Below are positions 22,272-34,665 of a stretch of DNA of 64,000 nt, in pieces. The stretch is from Antedon mediterranea (Eukaryota; Echinodermata; Crinoidea; Comatulida; Antedonidae). The stretch's first letter is position 1. Each line of letters starts with the position of its first letter. Where the stretch lies: contig NC_092677.1 of assembly GCF_964355755.1 (NCBI RefSeq), positions 20,122,101 to 20,186,100 of the forward strand, written 5' to 3'. Below the pieces are notes generated by a model. That model had not been told where the DNA came from. It saw only the letters and a program-made list of their open reading frames with translations, and searched no databases. A program made the translations under genes and the position numbers.

Positions 22272-23300
22272 TTGAGCTTAAGTCACCATTCTTCAAGTTT
22301 GGTTTTAAATTGATCAGAAAAACATTTTCAAAATGTGTAACAAATAACAAAATGTATATTTCGAACAATTTAATTAGACCAAATTCAAGTGTCTACGGAA
22401 ATAATGCCCTGGATTGTGGGTCAAAGGTCAGAAATTGTATTTCCTGTCATTTTTTACTAAAATTGATTTGACTGATCAATTTGAGACCAAAATTACCTTG
22501 CTGTGACCAGTGGTTTTCGGGGTTTAAGGACCTATTTGTGTTTGGTCTTATAAGCGTTCACACTGACCTTTTGCCAAATTATTGTTTGTTTTGCGTCATA
22601 TAAAGTTAAATTGCATCGACTTACTGTTCTCTAAATAAATAAATAAACTATTTTAACCATAAAACAGACGAAAGCTACTTAGTAGTTACATCAGATATTT
22701 AAATATAAACATATCTGCAGTATTTATGATTAAATGAATAATATTTTATATTAATAAACCATGTGAAGACCCAATTCAACTAAAACATTTGGATATACAG
22801 TACTTTATATTATATTATTTATAAAATACAGTATACATAATATATTATATTAGTTGTTTCTGTTTGATATTTACTAATATTTTTATCACCTTAAATGTGG
22901 ATTACAGTTTTAAAGAATTAAAAATAGGCAATACTTTTTATTAGATGTTGAATGAAAGAAAACACTTTTTTGCTTGATACAGAGATGCATCTAGATTAGT
23001 TTACTCCTTAGTATAAATAACAAGAAATATTTCTTACAAAAAACGCTGCTCGTTTGTTGACGTAACAGTTTTAAAGATATATTGTCCCCCTGAAAAATAT
23101 TTTTTATTTCAAATTTGTTTTTGAATGTGTCATTTTATTATCACATAATAGTTATTCCTGTTTTAATAACCATAACAATTATTTACCTGAAAAAAATGTA
23201 ATTTAAAGCAAAAAATACTTGGTTTTGGGGTTATAATTAAACGTTTCTTTTCTCTTTTTATACGTGAATAAGTATTATTTTTTTGTTACAGAAGTGAATA

Positions 23301-23416
23301 ACTTTTGTATTTGAAGTAAAATACAACAAGAATTCATACTTTGTCATAATTGTGCAATTTAAATTGAAAAATAAAAAATACTGAATCTGTGCTTTTTAAA
23401 TAATTTAAATAAAAAT
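23301..23416 (+). repeat. Dispersed repeat, second copy at 36196-36322
   Basis: Shared AAATACAACAAGAATTCATAC and AAAAATACTGAATCTGT blocks show that the two loci are copies of one ~115-base repeat, differing by small indels. Confidence 0.8.
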
Positions 23417-24130
23417 ATTTACTCTAGTAGCTAGATCAACTTTCGTATGCACTTTGAGGTCCAGAGAATTTGACTTCAGAAATTGGTTTAGGGTGGTCAA
23501 ACAATCATTTTTGGCTTGGTTACACATTTTGAAAATTTGGCGAAGGGTCAAAAGGTCAGGGTGAAAGGTCATAGGACCAAACACCAATATGTCCTTAAAT
23601 CTCAACAACCACTGGTCACAGCGAAGTAATTTTGGTCGCAAATTGATCAGAAGGTATACATTTATATTCAGTCTAATGGGACATTTTAGTCAAAAATGAC
23701 CGGAAATGCCATTTCTGACCTTTGACCCACACCTCAGGGCATGTATGTATCTCCGTAACTACTGATCGTAGACACTTAAATTTGGTCTTAAATTGTTTGA
23801 AATAAATATTTATTATTTGTAGCACATTTTTAAAAATGTTACAAAAGGTCAAAGGGTCAAGGTCAAAGGTTATATGAACAAATAAAAATAGATACTTGTA
23901 TCTCGGCAACCACTCGTCGCAGCAAGTCAATTTTAGTCTCAAAATGTTCAGAAGGCATGCTTTCATATTCAATCTAATGGGACATTTTAGTCAAAAATTA
24001 TCAGAAATGCCATTTCTGACCTTTGACCCACATATCATGGCATCTTCATATCTCTGTAAGTACTGGTCGTAGAAACTTAAATTTGGTATCAAATTGTTCG
24101 AAATATACATATTTACATTCATTGTAATAG
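23405..24130 (+). repeat. ~300-bp tandem repeat family with TGACCTTTGACCCA core
   Basis: Two and a half head-to-tail diverged copies (about 23405, 23640-23940, 23940-24130). Each contains CTAATGGGACATTTTAGTCAAAAAT, split here into its parts CTAATGGGACATTTTAG and TCAAAAAT, and GCCATTTCTGACCTTTGACC. Related inverted copies occur at about 22290-22560 and 26100-26246, and a diverged one at about 33330-33480. Small frames within it are not credible genes. Confidence 0.65.
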
Positions 24131-26246
24131 AAAATGTGGTTAAAAGATGAACAGAAATACTATTACTAATGTTTCAAACAAAAAACATATCTCTACATAA
24201 CTTATCCTTAGACAGTAATGTTATGCAATAACTGATACTTTAAATTGTTTCAATTTCAAGTACTAGTTATTGCTGTCCCCAAGAACATTTTGATAGAAAC
24301 GTCAAGCTCAACAGTTCTTTTCGGAATGCTAGAAGTAACTTGCCATGTGTATCCGATTAAACTCCCCGGGCATTTATTGTTCAAAGGGGTTTTTAGGGGC
24401 AGGGGAGGCATCTTTATTTGTGGTATAATATGGTAATATGTATATCAAATAAATACCACCTAGATGTAAAAAAAAATACAGCACAATTAATATCAAAAAG
24501 TGAAAAAAATGCTTGGTAAATTGTAGATTATGGTAGTTAATGTAATGTGTTGTGATACAATTATTGTGTAAATGCATGTGGCGGGCGTATTCCACATGGT
24601 GTTCTATTAGAGGGAATGGTGGCGTTTATTTGAGAGAGGCTTTTATTCAAAGCGGGTGTTAATTCGAATAAATACTCTAATTTTAATAATTATAATTCGT
24701 TTCTCAACTGATAAAAGGTACTTTACATGATTCGTTTTTTTCTTTATGCTTTTTAACGAAATGTTTCTGTCTTTTAGAATAAAAGTGACACTGTCATAGA
24801 TAACATTAAATGGATCTTCTCTTCCAGGTGCCAGTATAATGATATAAAACAATGACATATCATTATCCTGACACAATTGCACTCATAATGGATCTTCATT
24901 CTATCATCTGTTTGTTTGTGACTACAATTTGACAACAATCTTTTGCATATTTTTAAATGCCAATATATAGCTTCATTACTATTGTACAATATGTCCAGCT
25001 TTCCTGAAAACACCCTTGTGTACTGTAGTACAGTGTTGTAGTATGATTTTATCATGATAACTTCTGATGCTTTTATTGTCAATGAATTCAGTACCTAAAA
25101 CATGTCAAAGTTTCTAGTGGTATTGATAATAAATCTCCAGAAACATATATTGTTTTATTATCTACACTGGGAACAGACGTGTATAATATACACCGACAAA
25201 ACTTATACATATTATTATGTATAAGTTTTGTCGGTAACATTCAAAAATATTATGCAACAGTGTTACGGAATAATGACAATGAATTGGTCTATTATAGTTG
25301 TCTGTGATACCTTTTATTACATGATTGTACTGGCAACAGGATAGAATGAGGTTTAATCCAGTTATTATTCTTATTATATTAATTTTTTTTTTTTATCTGG
25401 GGTGTATTTATTTGATTATACATGTTACCATTATTACACCCAAACAAAATAAACGCCTTCCATGAATAACTAACTGCCCGGACCTTTTATTCGGGTAACT
25501 ATAGTAAGTTACTTCTAGCATTCTTAACTGTTGAGCTCGAGTATTTATTCGAATTAACACCCGCTTTGAATAAAAGCCTCCATTCCCTCCAATAGAACAT
25601 CATGTGGAATAAACGCTCCGCCACATGCATTTACAAAATAATTGTATCACAACACATTTCATTAATTACCATAATCTACAATTTACCAAGCATTTTGACA
25701 TAATGTTATCATTTTTTTATATTAATTGTGCTGTATTTTTTTACATCTAGGTGGTATTTATTTGATCATACATGTTACCATATTATACCCCAAATAAATA
25801 TGCCTCCCCTCCCCCTAAAAACCCTTTTGAACAATAAATGCCCGGGGCGTTTAATCGGATACACATGGCAAGTTACTTCTAGCATTCTGAAAAGAACTGT
25901 TGAGCTTGACGTTTATATCAAAATGTTCTCGTGGACAGCAATAACTAGTAGGCCTACTTGAAATTGAAACAATTTAAAGTATCATATTGCATAACATTAC
26001 TGTCTAAGGATAAGTTGTGTAGAGATATGTTTTTTGTTTGAAACATTAGTAATAGTATTTTCTGTTCATCTTTTAACCACATTTTCTATTACAATGAATG
26101 TAAATATGTATATTTCGAACAATTTGATACCAAATTTAAGTTTCTACGACCAGTACTTACAGAGATATGAAGATGCCCTGGTATGTGGGTCAAAGGTCAG
26201 AAATGGCATTTCTGATCATTTTTTACTAAAATGCCCCATTAGACGG
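23973..26246. repeat. Inverted repeat, ~705-bp arms with 860-bp spacer
   Basis: Arm 23973-24676 pairs with 25539-26246 over its whole length with moderate divergence. The spacer includes a partial third copy at about 25385-25540 and a short perfect hairpin at 25192-25235. No coding capacity is evident. Confidence 0.85.
25192..25235. repeat. Perfect 19-bp stem hairpin
   Basis: ACCGACAAAACTTATACAT (25192-25210) is followed after six bases by its exact reverse complement (25217-25235). It could be a tiny MITE remnant or a cruciform-forming site. Confidence 0.8.
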
Positions 26247-28349
26247 AATATAAATGCTACCCTCTTAGGACAACTACCCTCTTAGGACAACTGCCCTCTA
26301 GGACAACTACCCTCTAGGACAACTACCCCCTAGGACAATTACCCCCTAGGAAAACTACCCTCTAGCCAGGGCTGCAAAGTAACTTTTTTACTTGGTAGCA
26401 CTATCAAATTTGTATGATGGCCGCTCATAATAATTTTTGGTAGCACCACCAATTTTTTTAGTAGCACCTTTTCATCCACAACTAACCCCCTTCCCTCAAA
26501 CCCCATCCGCGCAGATCCGTTTTTAGTTTAGTTGGGGAGGGGGGTGGGGTGTATAAAAATGAAATACAGTACAACCTTAGGCTGGGGGTCAGGGGGCCGC
26601 CAATGGCCCCGATTTGGGGGGGGGGGTGGATTTTTTGAGTAATTATAGGTTGTTTCAATCGATTTCTGAGCACATAAAAATTCAGCACTGAAGAATTCAA
26701 TTAATTTGGGTTATGCACATTTAGGCACTGGTCCTGATGCGCCACTTATATTCACGCAAGATCTATTATTTTTACGGTACAGAAAGAAATTACTGCTTTG
26801 TATATACGCGTAACCTTTCGTAGCCTACGCGTAAGTAGATCGTAGGTCATTGTTTGCTAAACATATCCTGTAATTTCCAAAGTATTGTTCGTTGCCATGC
26901 CTACGATTTTATGATAATATCTACGCGTCGATCGTAGGGTGGTTCGTAGGGTTAGTAATTTGTAAACACCAATGTCATCGCCTTTAGTTAGGAGCATAAA
27001 CAATGGAAACAAACATGTATTGTTGGCTAATTAAAATCCTAGACGTTAATTTTTGTAGCCGCCCTACACATCGGTTGTCCTAATTTGACAGGACATCCGC
27101 CGACGAGACGAAATCACGCAGAGAGAGTTTCGGCGGCCTACATGATTCAATCCTACCTTGGTTTAGCGAATTATAAAAACAACAACACCTTGGCTAGGAC
27201 ACCAACAAAATATATGCAAAATAAATATATATTCCATGTTAAGATTTAACATAGGCCTTTGTAAATTATTATTACGACAAAAGACCCGACCAGAATTTGG
27301 AGGGGAAAAACGTGCGAACCGTGGGAACAATTTAGAGCTGTATTACGTTTCATGTGACGCAAAATTCAGGTACACTGTTTTGTAGCCATCCCCCTCGTAC
27401 CGAGTAAAAAAAACGTGCGAGAGGTTTGCGGTGGTAAAACAGAGTATCGCGTTTCATGACATGTGACCAAAAAACTAGGTCTGTATTAATTACGGTCTTC
27501 TGTTGGCAGTCTTTTTGAGCGACCGATTGAACGTTCTGATACTATATTTAGAATGAATTGTTTACGATCTTTTTGTTTGCATGTTTCTGGATCGACTGGA
27601 CGTTCGCTATATTATTTTTATTAGTTGGCATAGTTCATTGTGTTGGATCGTGTCTGTACGTCTACATTGTGGGAAATTTATATTCGCCGTTGAGAGTAAA
27701 AAAACACACACGAATGAAACATTTACAAATAAAAACTATTATATTATATATTTCTTAGTAATGTACAAATTGGTCCTCCTCCGCCAGTCAAAAAATAACA
27801 CATTAAATAATAATTTTCACACCTTGTTACTTACTAAGAACATCGTGAGGTTGTTTATTTAGGTTACTATTAACGAAGCCAAACAATGTAACCTACAAAG
27901 CCAACAACGTAGCCTGTTTTATCTACGAAGCTACTTCGTAGGAAAAGTTGCGGTTTTTTCTCTGATATATAATTTTCGATAATCAGAATCTGGAATAAAG
28001 TATTAAATCTACTGATAAACAATACTGCTGTTTAATCTATATAATGAATAGATATTATTATATATATCATTAATTACATTATTTAGTAATCATGATATAA
28101 CCATTTATACTGCCTAAAAAATGCTGATGACTGCGCGGCGACAATCCTTTGTCTTATCTACCGCGCCCGCCCTGGCTAACTTCTGTGTACGGCGGTACAA
28201 TTGTTTTTATATTCCTTCTTTAAAACGGAGGTGATTTTCCACGAGGTTTGTGTCGTCCGCGCGTCACACTGTGCTGTGTGTTTGGTGTCCTGTTGTGTGA
28301 TTGGGTATGGCAGCATGCAATAAATGGACGAACTTCCAATCACAACGAG

Positions 28350-29919
28350 TGAAATGAAATGAAAATTAAATATTTTGACAGGCTTATCAACTTAGAAGCC
28401 CATCGTTGGCCAAAGCTGCTGTTGCATGCATTATTTACCTTGCATGATAATAATGTTAATATAAAATGGCGATGGTTAAACTCAATTAAAAGTATTCTGA
28501 ATAATACTGGATTTAATCATGTATTTTCAAATAACATACCTATAGATTCAGCATGGTTTAAATTTTTTAAGTGTGTTAATAAAATCGTCAAATGTATGAA
28601 TTGGATTGGTTTAATAAAAGCTGTACCAAACCATCATTGTTGTCACTTTATGTTAAATTTTAAAAAATGCCTGAGTTAGAAAATTATCTTACTGCTAAAA
28701 CTGATTTTCATGGTGCTCAATTGAAATTTAAGGCAAGGTCAAATACTCTTCAACTTGAAAGTAGATAAGTAAATGGGATATGAATAATACTGGTAATTGT
28801 ATGTTATGTAAGGATGAACCTGAAGATTTATATCATTTTATGTTAAATTGTAAAGTACTACAAGAAGTGCGAATTTCAGAATTTGAATGCTTGGAACAAA
28901 ACCTTAATGATTCTGGTCTTTCAGATCTATGGAATTCACTCCAGTTAAATAATTCAGAGGTTATCTTAGGGCCGCCTGTTTCTGATGAGCCGAAATAATC
29001 GATTATTAACCGTTTATTTTTTTAATCGATTATTTTTGGGCAGCAAAAACGGCGCAAAATAAAATAACCGATTAAAAATAACTGATTAAAAACACTCAAT
29101 CCATTGCGTGTTTTAATCGATTATTTCTTGTTTTAATTTATTGCGGAGCAGTTTTGAGCTGCAACACAAATAGCGATTATTGACCTCACTTTGACCTCTA
29201 GAGTATGACAAACATAATATTCACGTCACAAAGCATGCTGTTTATTTGCGCGATATCGACGACGATCAGCAAAACCACGATCGCGATGTAATAGAATAAC
29301 AATCAAATGTTAAACATTTGATTTTTATTATTTAGTGGGGGAGAATTATACCGAGAGACTCCAGGATTCTGTGTTACAAGTACACCCGTTACATACCACC
29401 AGTCCAGGCTAACGATGTTTTACATGTCATTTTTTAGGCATGTTGTCTGTTGACTTGTTTCGGTAGAAATATAGGGTATAGCCTATAGGCCTAGCAGGCC
29501 GAAGGTAGAACCAACGAACTTTTTTCGCCGACGTGTCCTTATTAATATAACATCATTATTCTGATTGTATGTGGTACGGTAGTAGGCCTAGATGTTTATT
29601 TTACAAATAATATAGCTTTACGTAAGACTATTAAGAGTAATTTTTAATCCTACATGTGAGAGTTTTAGGCAGCGATAGGATGTAAACAAACCAACTCTCA
29701 TCGGCCTTTCATAACTTGAACTGCGCTGTGGGGGAATGATGACGTGATTTTAAAAACCGATTACCTGAATAACTTGGTGGTGATTGTTCTGTTCTCATTC
29801 CAACAATGTCGATTAATATGGTAAACAAAGCCCATGACATTCTTGATAAATTCTGCAAATCATATCTTAAGAAAGCATGGGCCTTTAGACAACGTATAAA
29901 GTCTAACATTATCGAATGA
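28350..29919 (+). pseudogene. LINE ORF2 C-terminal fragment, interrupted
   Basis: A frame at 28359-28679 encodes Arg-Leu-Ile-Asn-Leu-Glu-Ala-His-Arg-Trp-Pro-Lys-Leu, a LINE C-terminal segment. A second stretch (28780-28998) has Cys-Met-Leu-Cys...His-Phe...Cys, the zinc-knuckle-like box near the LINE end. After about 0.75 kb of unrelated AT-rich DNA with AATCGATTATTTTT repeats (28985-29735), the last codons reappear and stop near 29919 (Lys-Ala-Trp-Ala-Phe-Arg-Gln-Arg-Ile). Stops and the insertion make it dead. Confidence 0.6.
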
Positions 29920-30331
29920 TTTTTTATATTTTTTATTGTATGTAATTTGGTTTAGTTATCTTACTTTGTTCTTTTTCTTTTTTTATATCAATTCTGTTTA
30001 CAGTCATCAAATAATTCACCACAGCTGAAATAATTTAATCTATGCTTTCCTGTTTATTGATGTCCCTAAATTGGGTTCCTATTGTTCCTTAACATAGATT
30101 CTAAGTACTGTATATTCCTTTGTTCATATACTGATTGATATGCTAATTTAGTGTCCAAGCTTATGTATGTGGGTTGCATTTAATTGGTTTTAGTTTTACA
30201 GTTTATTTTTAATTTGGCTTTATACTCATATATTTTTATATTGTATGTTTAATTGTTTTAAGGATGCACCATTATTATGTGTGCCGCTGTTCAAAAAGCG
30301 TTTTCCAAATAAATTATTATTATTATTATTA
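29920..30331 (+). mobile_element. LINE 3' UTR with ATT tail
   Basis: T-rich sequence after the LINE stop, ending AAATAAATTATTATTATTATTATTA at about 30307-30331 (a run of ATT units). This is the microsatellite tail typical of CR1/RTE-type LINEs. Confidence 0.5.
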
Positions 30332-33300
30332 ACGAGTGTAAAATGTTTAGGGGCTTTGTACGCTTGAATGAACCTGACTCCTTTGCGGCGGCGGTGACTA
30401 GTGGAAACTCCTGAGTAGTAGAGAGATTAAATTACACAGTGTTTGAAATAGGGAAAATACCGTACTGACTTCAATTTGAAACAACTCGCACAAGCAGACG
30501 ATCTTGTCGCGCTATGCGCGACCTATTCTGTTTCTTTAGTCGCAAACAGAAAAATTAGGTCGCAAATGCGACCAAATACCCCTTAATTTGCAGCCCTGCC
30601 TCTAGCTAGCCACTAGGAACAACTACATCTTACGATTGGTAACCAAATTAACAAGCTGCTTCTTTTGGTGCCCAATTGTATTGTAAAATCAAATTGTGTG
30701 TGAAGAGGGGACTATACATTTAACAATATTTGACGTGAAATTATTAAAATATCGACGTATGTACTTAAGATTTGTAGTCTATTTTGTAATAACTGTAGCG
30801 ATATTTGTTTTTTAAAAACTTCTAGGACAAGCTATGAAAAACGATTTCCTCAATTGGCGCAGTTTTCTATGTTTTCATAATAGGAAGACTAAGAAATGTA
30901 TGAACTGTCAAACGGGGGAGAGAGAGATTTTCAATTCGTCTAATGTAATCAATTGATTAATAGTGTAGGTTTTTTTTAATCTAAAGTAAAATAAGGAGGT
31001 TCTGCTCTGTAGAAAACGAATTGGAATAAAATGAAATAAGTAGAAATGTTTAAGTCATAAACACATCATGGATATAATTATTCTTTAGGTTCTAAAAATG
31101 TTTATTGTCCTATTTTCTCAGGAGTGGGGAGAAAAATGTAAAAAACAAATCAATTAAAGTTCTTCTATGAAGTAGTAACAGCCAAACCAATATTCCATTA
31201 TTACCGGACTTGTATGTAGTAGTAAACGTATAATGTCATTTAACAGCATAACATAAGCTCTTACGGTAAAACATTTGTTTTGAAAAAGAAATAAGAGATC
31301 GGGCCAATTTTATCGATAATAAGGGGCTTCTCCAGTCCCAATATCTTACAACTACCCTCTAGTCCAACTGCTATGCCCCTAGGACAACTACCCCTCTAGA
31401 AATACAAAACCTACACCTTTAGGTTATAATTACGATCTTGTAAAACTTAACTGAACTTCAAAACATAGGGAGAGAGATTGATCTTAAATGAAAAACTGTT
31501 TGATTGTCTGGTGCAGCTAGGTAAACTGTATGTTCCTAGATTTATATACGGCATCTTCGTGTCACACAAAAATAAAATAAGCCACCCCTTTATTTTCAAG
31601 ATTGGAATACGTTTTAATAATTTGATCGATTCTCGTTTAATGTAAAATAACTGCTGAAGATACGCTTATTAAACAATTCAAAAGCTTTCATTCAAGATCA
31701 ATCTCTCTCCCTATGTTTTGAAGTTCAGTAAGTTTACAAGATCGTAATTATAACCTAAGGTGTAGGTGTCATGATATAGGTGTGGTTGTTCAGAGGGTGT
31801 TGTTGTCTTAGGGGCATAGCAGTTGAACTAGAGGGTAGTTTTCCTAGGTGGGTAGTTGTCCTAGAGGGTAGTTGTCCTAGGGGGTAGTTGTCCTAGGGAG
31901 TAGTTGTCCTAGGGGGTAGTTGTCCTAGGGGGTAGTTGTCCTAGGGGGTAGTTGTCCTAGGGGGTACAGTAGTTGTCCTAGGGGGTAGTTGTCCTAGAAG
32001 GTAGTTGTCCTAGGGGGGGGGGGGGGTCATTGTCCGGGTGGTAGTTGTCCGGGTGGTAATTGTCCAGGAGGTAGTTGTCCGGGTGGTAATTGTCCAGGAG
32101 GTAGTTGTCCGGATACGTTATTTATGTTATCTCATACCATAGTTATAAGTTGACCAATGAAGCCATTTTGGAATAACCTTTTCTACTGTCCAAATGATTT
32201 AATACAGTATACTGTCTTTATTAAGTAGAGTTACTTGGGACATTTGGGCTCATAATATCATCTAGAGTTTAGTCCTAGCTAGTACTTAAGACTGATTGAG
32301 TAGGCCCTGTGTACATTTTTCCTGGCAAAATTCGTTTTTACAATAAAATATAATTTATTTAATTATATCAATATTTAACCAATTTCAGTGTAACACATAG
32401 CTTGCACAAAACAGATTTTGCTTATAGGGCCTAGGCCTAGTGAATGTGCTAAACAATGCTAACGTACTTGCCAGGAGAGTGGTATCAATCAATGTCAAGG
32501 GAGGTGAATATTGTAGTTTAGTCACATTATTTTGTCTTCATATTTTTGCAGATACCATCCATATTATTTGCTACAAGCAACAACCTTATTCAATATAAAA
32601 TCCATAATGTTTAATGTGGTTAATGTGTTTAATGTGTTTAATGTGGTTCCTAAACACTGCTTTCATGCTGAAAACAATATTTTATTAGAACTCTCAGAGA
32701 GAAACGTGCTTTCCGTAATTGACGCCATGTTGTTATTGTGTATAGGCGCTACATCAAATTGTAATATTTGTTGTACTAAAATTAGGATAAAACTATTTTG
32801 ATCTAGTTTTTTGCTTAGTATTAATTCATTTGTATATTATGTTGATTATTTGAAGATAGTATGTAAATATTTTATTCAACTCAATAATACTTAAATGAAC
32901 GAATACAATTTTGAAAAGGTCATGGGCCAAAAGCGGTAAAACAAATTTAAACTACAGACGTTTGAATGTAATTTTCTCTTTTGATATGTTTTTTTGTACA
33001 ACTTTGTGTTATCATTTCTAAAATATTATTAACATAATTATTATGAGAAGTTATTGTATTGTTAATCGGAACAGGATTGAACTATAGGATTTTCACCAGA
33101 TGGCCTAAAACAAATTGGAAACCAATTTAAATAGTTCTTTTGGTTGCAGCACGGAATTAACTTTAGACGTATAATAGTTTATCTTGGCAAATTTTAATAA
33201 TGTGTATAGTAGCTATAGAATGCTATTTAGTTATAGAATGCTATTTAGTTGTTTTTTATACCAATACCAACCAATCCTGTACCTTTTACTGCTTGTAGGT

Positions 33301-33637
33301 TGGTCAATTGTCTTAAGTTAAAAATAAATGTATATTTAAAACAATTTGAGACCAATTATGACAGTAATTATGGAGCTAGGTACATGCCCTGGGATTGAGG
33401 CAAAGGTTGGAATACAATGTACAACTACCGTACTGTACATGTTAATTTTTTGACAATTTTAGTGACAATCATCGAGTTGACAATACTCTCTGGTCAGCAG
33501 TTACCAATACAGAACCAAACAAACTTGTGCATCATTTATGACAAACGTGACAAATGTTACAACATTTAAATTGATGTTAGAAATCATTCAACTGGTTTTT
33601 TCCCCCCAAATTTATATTTATTTTTTATATTATACAG

Positions 33638-33836
33638 ATTTTTCTTGGAGATGAACAATCATATATTCCAAACTCTACTTGACATTTCAATGACACAAGA
33701 CAAGGCATTGACATCTGATCACATGAAATCAATGGGTTTAGATCCTATTGGTGACCGTCAGTTTATCATGGACTTAATTGAACTTCATGGTATTGATGTG
33801 TTACTTATATTGGATAATCCATGTTGTCCAACATAA
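33638..33836 (+). CDS. DENND11: DENND11 orthologue, last exon
   Basis: Begins after a TATACAG acceptor; its first base completes the Thr codon split after exon 4. It reads [14 protein letters not shown], then Met-Gly-Leu-Asp-Pro...Gly-Asp-Arg. The end is [15 protein letters not shown] and TAA at 33834-33836. The Asp-Asn-Pro-Cys-Cys-Pro terminus is diagnostic of LCHN. With the four exons upstream it gives about 273 residues of an otherwise longer protein. Confidence 0.95.
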
Positions 33837-34245
33837 ATGGCTATAGTAATAGTCGTTCTTGAGGCAAAAGCAATTTTGGTGAGGTATTCCAAGGAAAACA
33901 CATGTCTTCTTTGTATGTAGCTAAATTTATCATTGATGTCATTCAATATTTGAATTTTTTTTTCACAAAAGTACTTTCGTTTAATCACTTTTTTTAGACA
34001 ATATTATAATGTTATGCTTAAATTTGAAATTGATTTTTTAAAATTAGAAAATAAGTATTAATATAATATATATATACAATGTACTGTAGATAATTTGTAA
34101 TTAGTATTTTTAAGATATAACTTGGTGTAAGGTTATTGAAGGAAAAAAGGAGGCGTCTGTATATTTGGTGCTCTCAAATTAAATATCCTGGTTTCAGTTT
34201 TTCTGGAACCCAAATCTTTTACAGTAGTTCTTTTCTTAAAATAAA
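33837..34245 (+). other. DENND11: Probable DENND11 3' UTR with AATAAA
   Basis: AT-rich sequence after the stop. The first AATAAA hexamer in a reasonable place is at 34240-34245; another occurs near 34326. The cleavage site cannot be read from sequence alone. Confidence 0.35.
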
Positions 34246-34552
34246 GACCACCGGTAGAATAAACTTTTTGACCAGTCAAATCCAACATTTTTATTAATCA
34301 CTGATTATTATAATATTTTAAGGGTAAATAAAAGAAAATTGTTAGTTTCACATCCAATCCATTATAAAATTCTTGAGCTGACTATTGTGTTTTTATTTTT
34401 TAAAATGGTCATTTTCAGTTTTGTGTTCTAAGTGTTCCAAGGTGTGTAATAGCACATTTATTGTAACCCCCTTCATAAAACATCTCAGATGTGGAACTAA
34501 CAATTTTATTTTTGCCATTTGTGTACTATTATACAGATATTGCCTGCTTAGA

Positions 34553-34665
34553 GGTAAAATATAAGATTTGACATCCCCGAGGGAATGAATATTTTCCGAA
34601 ACGCTAGCTGAGGGAAATGTAATTCTCAAGAATTCCCAAGTGGATGTAAAATCTTATATTTTACC
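34553..34665. mobile_element. MITE-like hairpin
   Basis: GGTAAAATATAAGATTT at 34553 is mirrored by AAATCTTATATTTTACC ending at 34665; the pairing continues imperfectly (GACATCC/GGATGT). Non-coding, about 113 bp. Confidence 0.65.

Larger units (their letters stand above)
26367..30598. mobile_element. hAT-superfamily element with perfect 8-bp target duplication
   Basis: Starts CAGGGCTGCAAA and ends TTTGCAGCCCTG, the classic hAT terminus. CCTCTAGC lies directly outside both ends (26359-26366 and 30599-30606), a perfect 8-bp duplication as hAT transposases make. The 4.2-kb body has no recognisable transposase. It contains a LINE 3' fragment (28350-30331) and G-rich tracts near 26536-26630. It is non-autonomous or decayed. 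Confidence 0.9.
26262..32115. mobile_element. Foldback element with CTAGGACAACTACCC minisatellite ends
   Basis: The left end (26262-26366, resuming 30599-30630) is a tandem array of ACAACTACCCTCTAGG units. The right end (31836-32115) is the same array reverse-complemented (GGTAGTTGTCCTAGGG), including a poly-G run at about 32012-32025. Unique inner arms at about 31349-31475 and 31694-31842 are also inverted copies. A hAT element sits in the left array. Without it the element is about 1.6 kb and non-coding. Confidence 0.65.
22039..33637 (+). other. DENND11: DENND11 intron (11.6 kb)
   Basis: Contains a MITE, ~300-bp tandem repeats, the 24-26 kb inverted repeat, the foldback minisatellite element with its hAT and LINE insertions (26.26-32.12 kb), and a further diverged copy of the 23-kb repeat at about 33330-33480. 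Stretches 22272-23300 and 32120-33637 show no gene. Confidence 0.75.
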
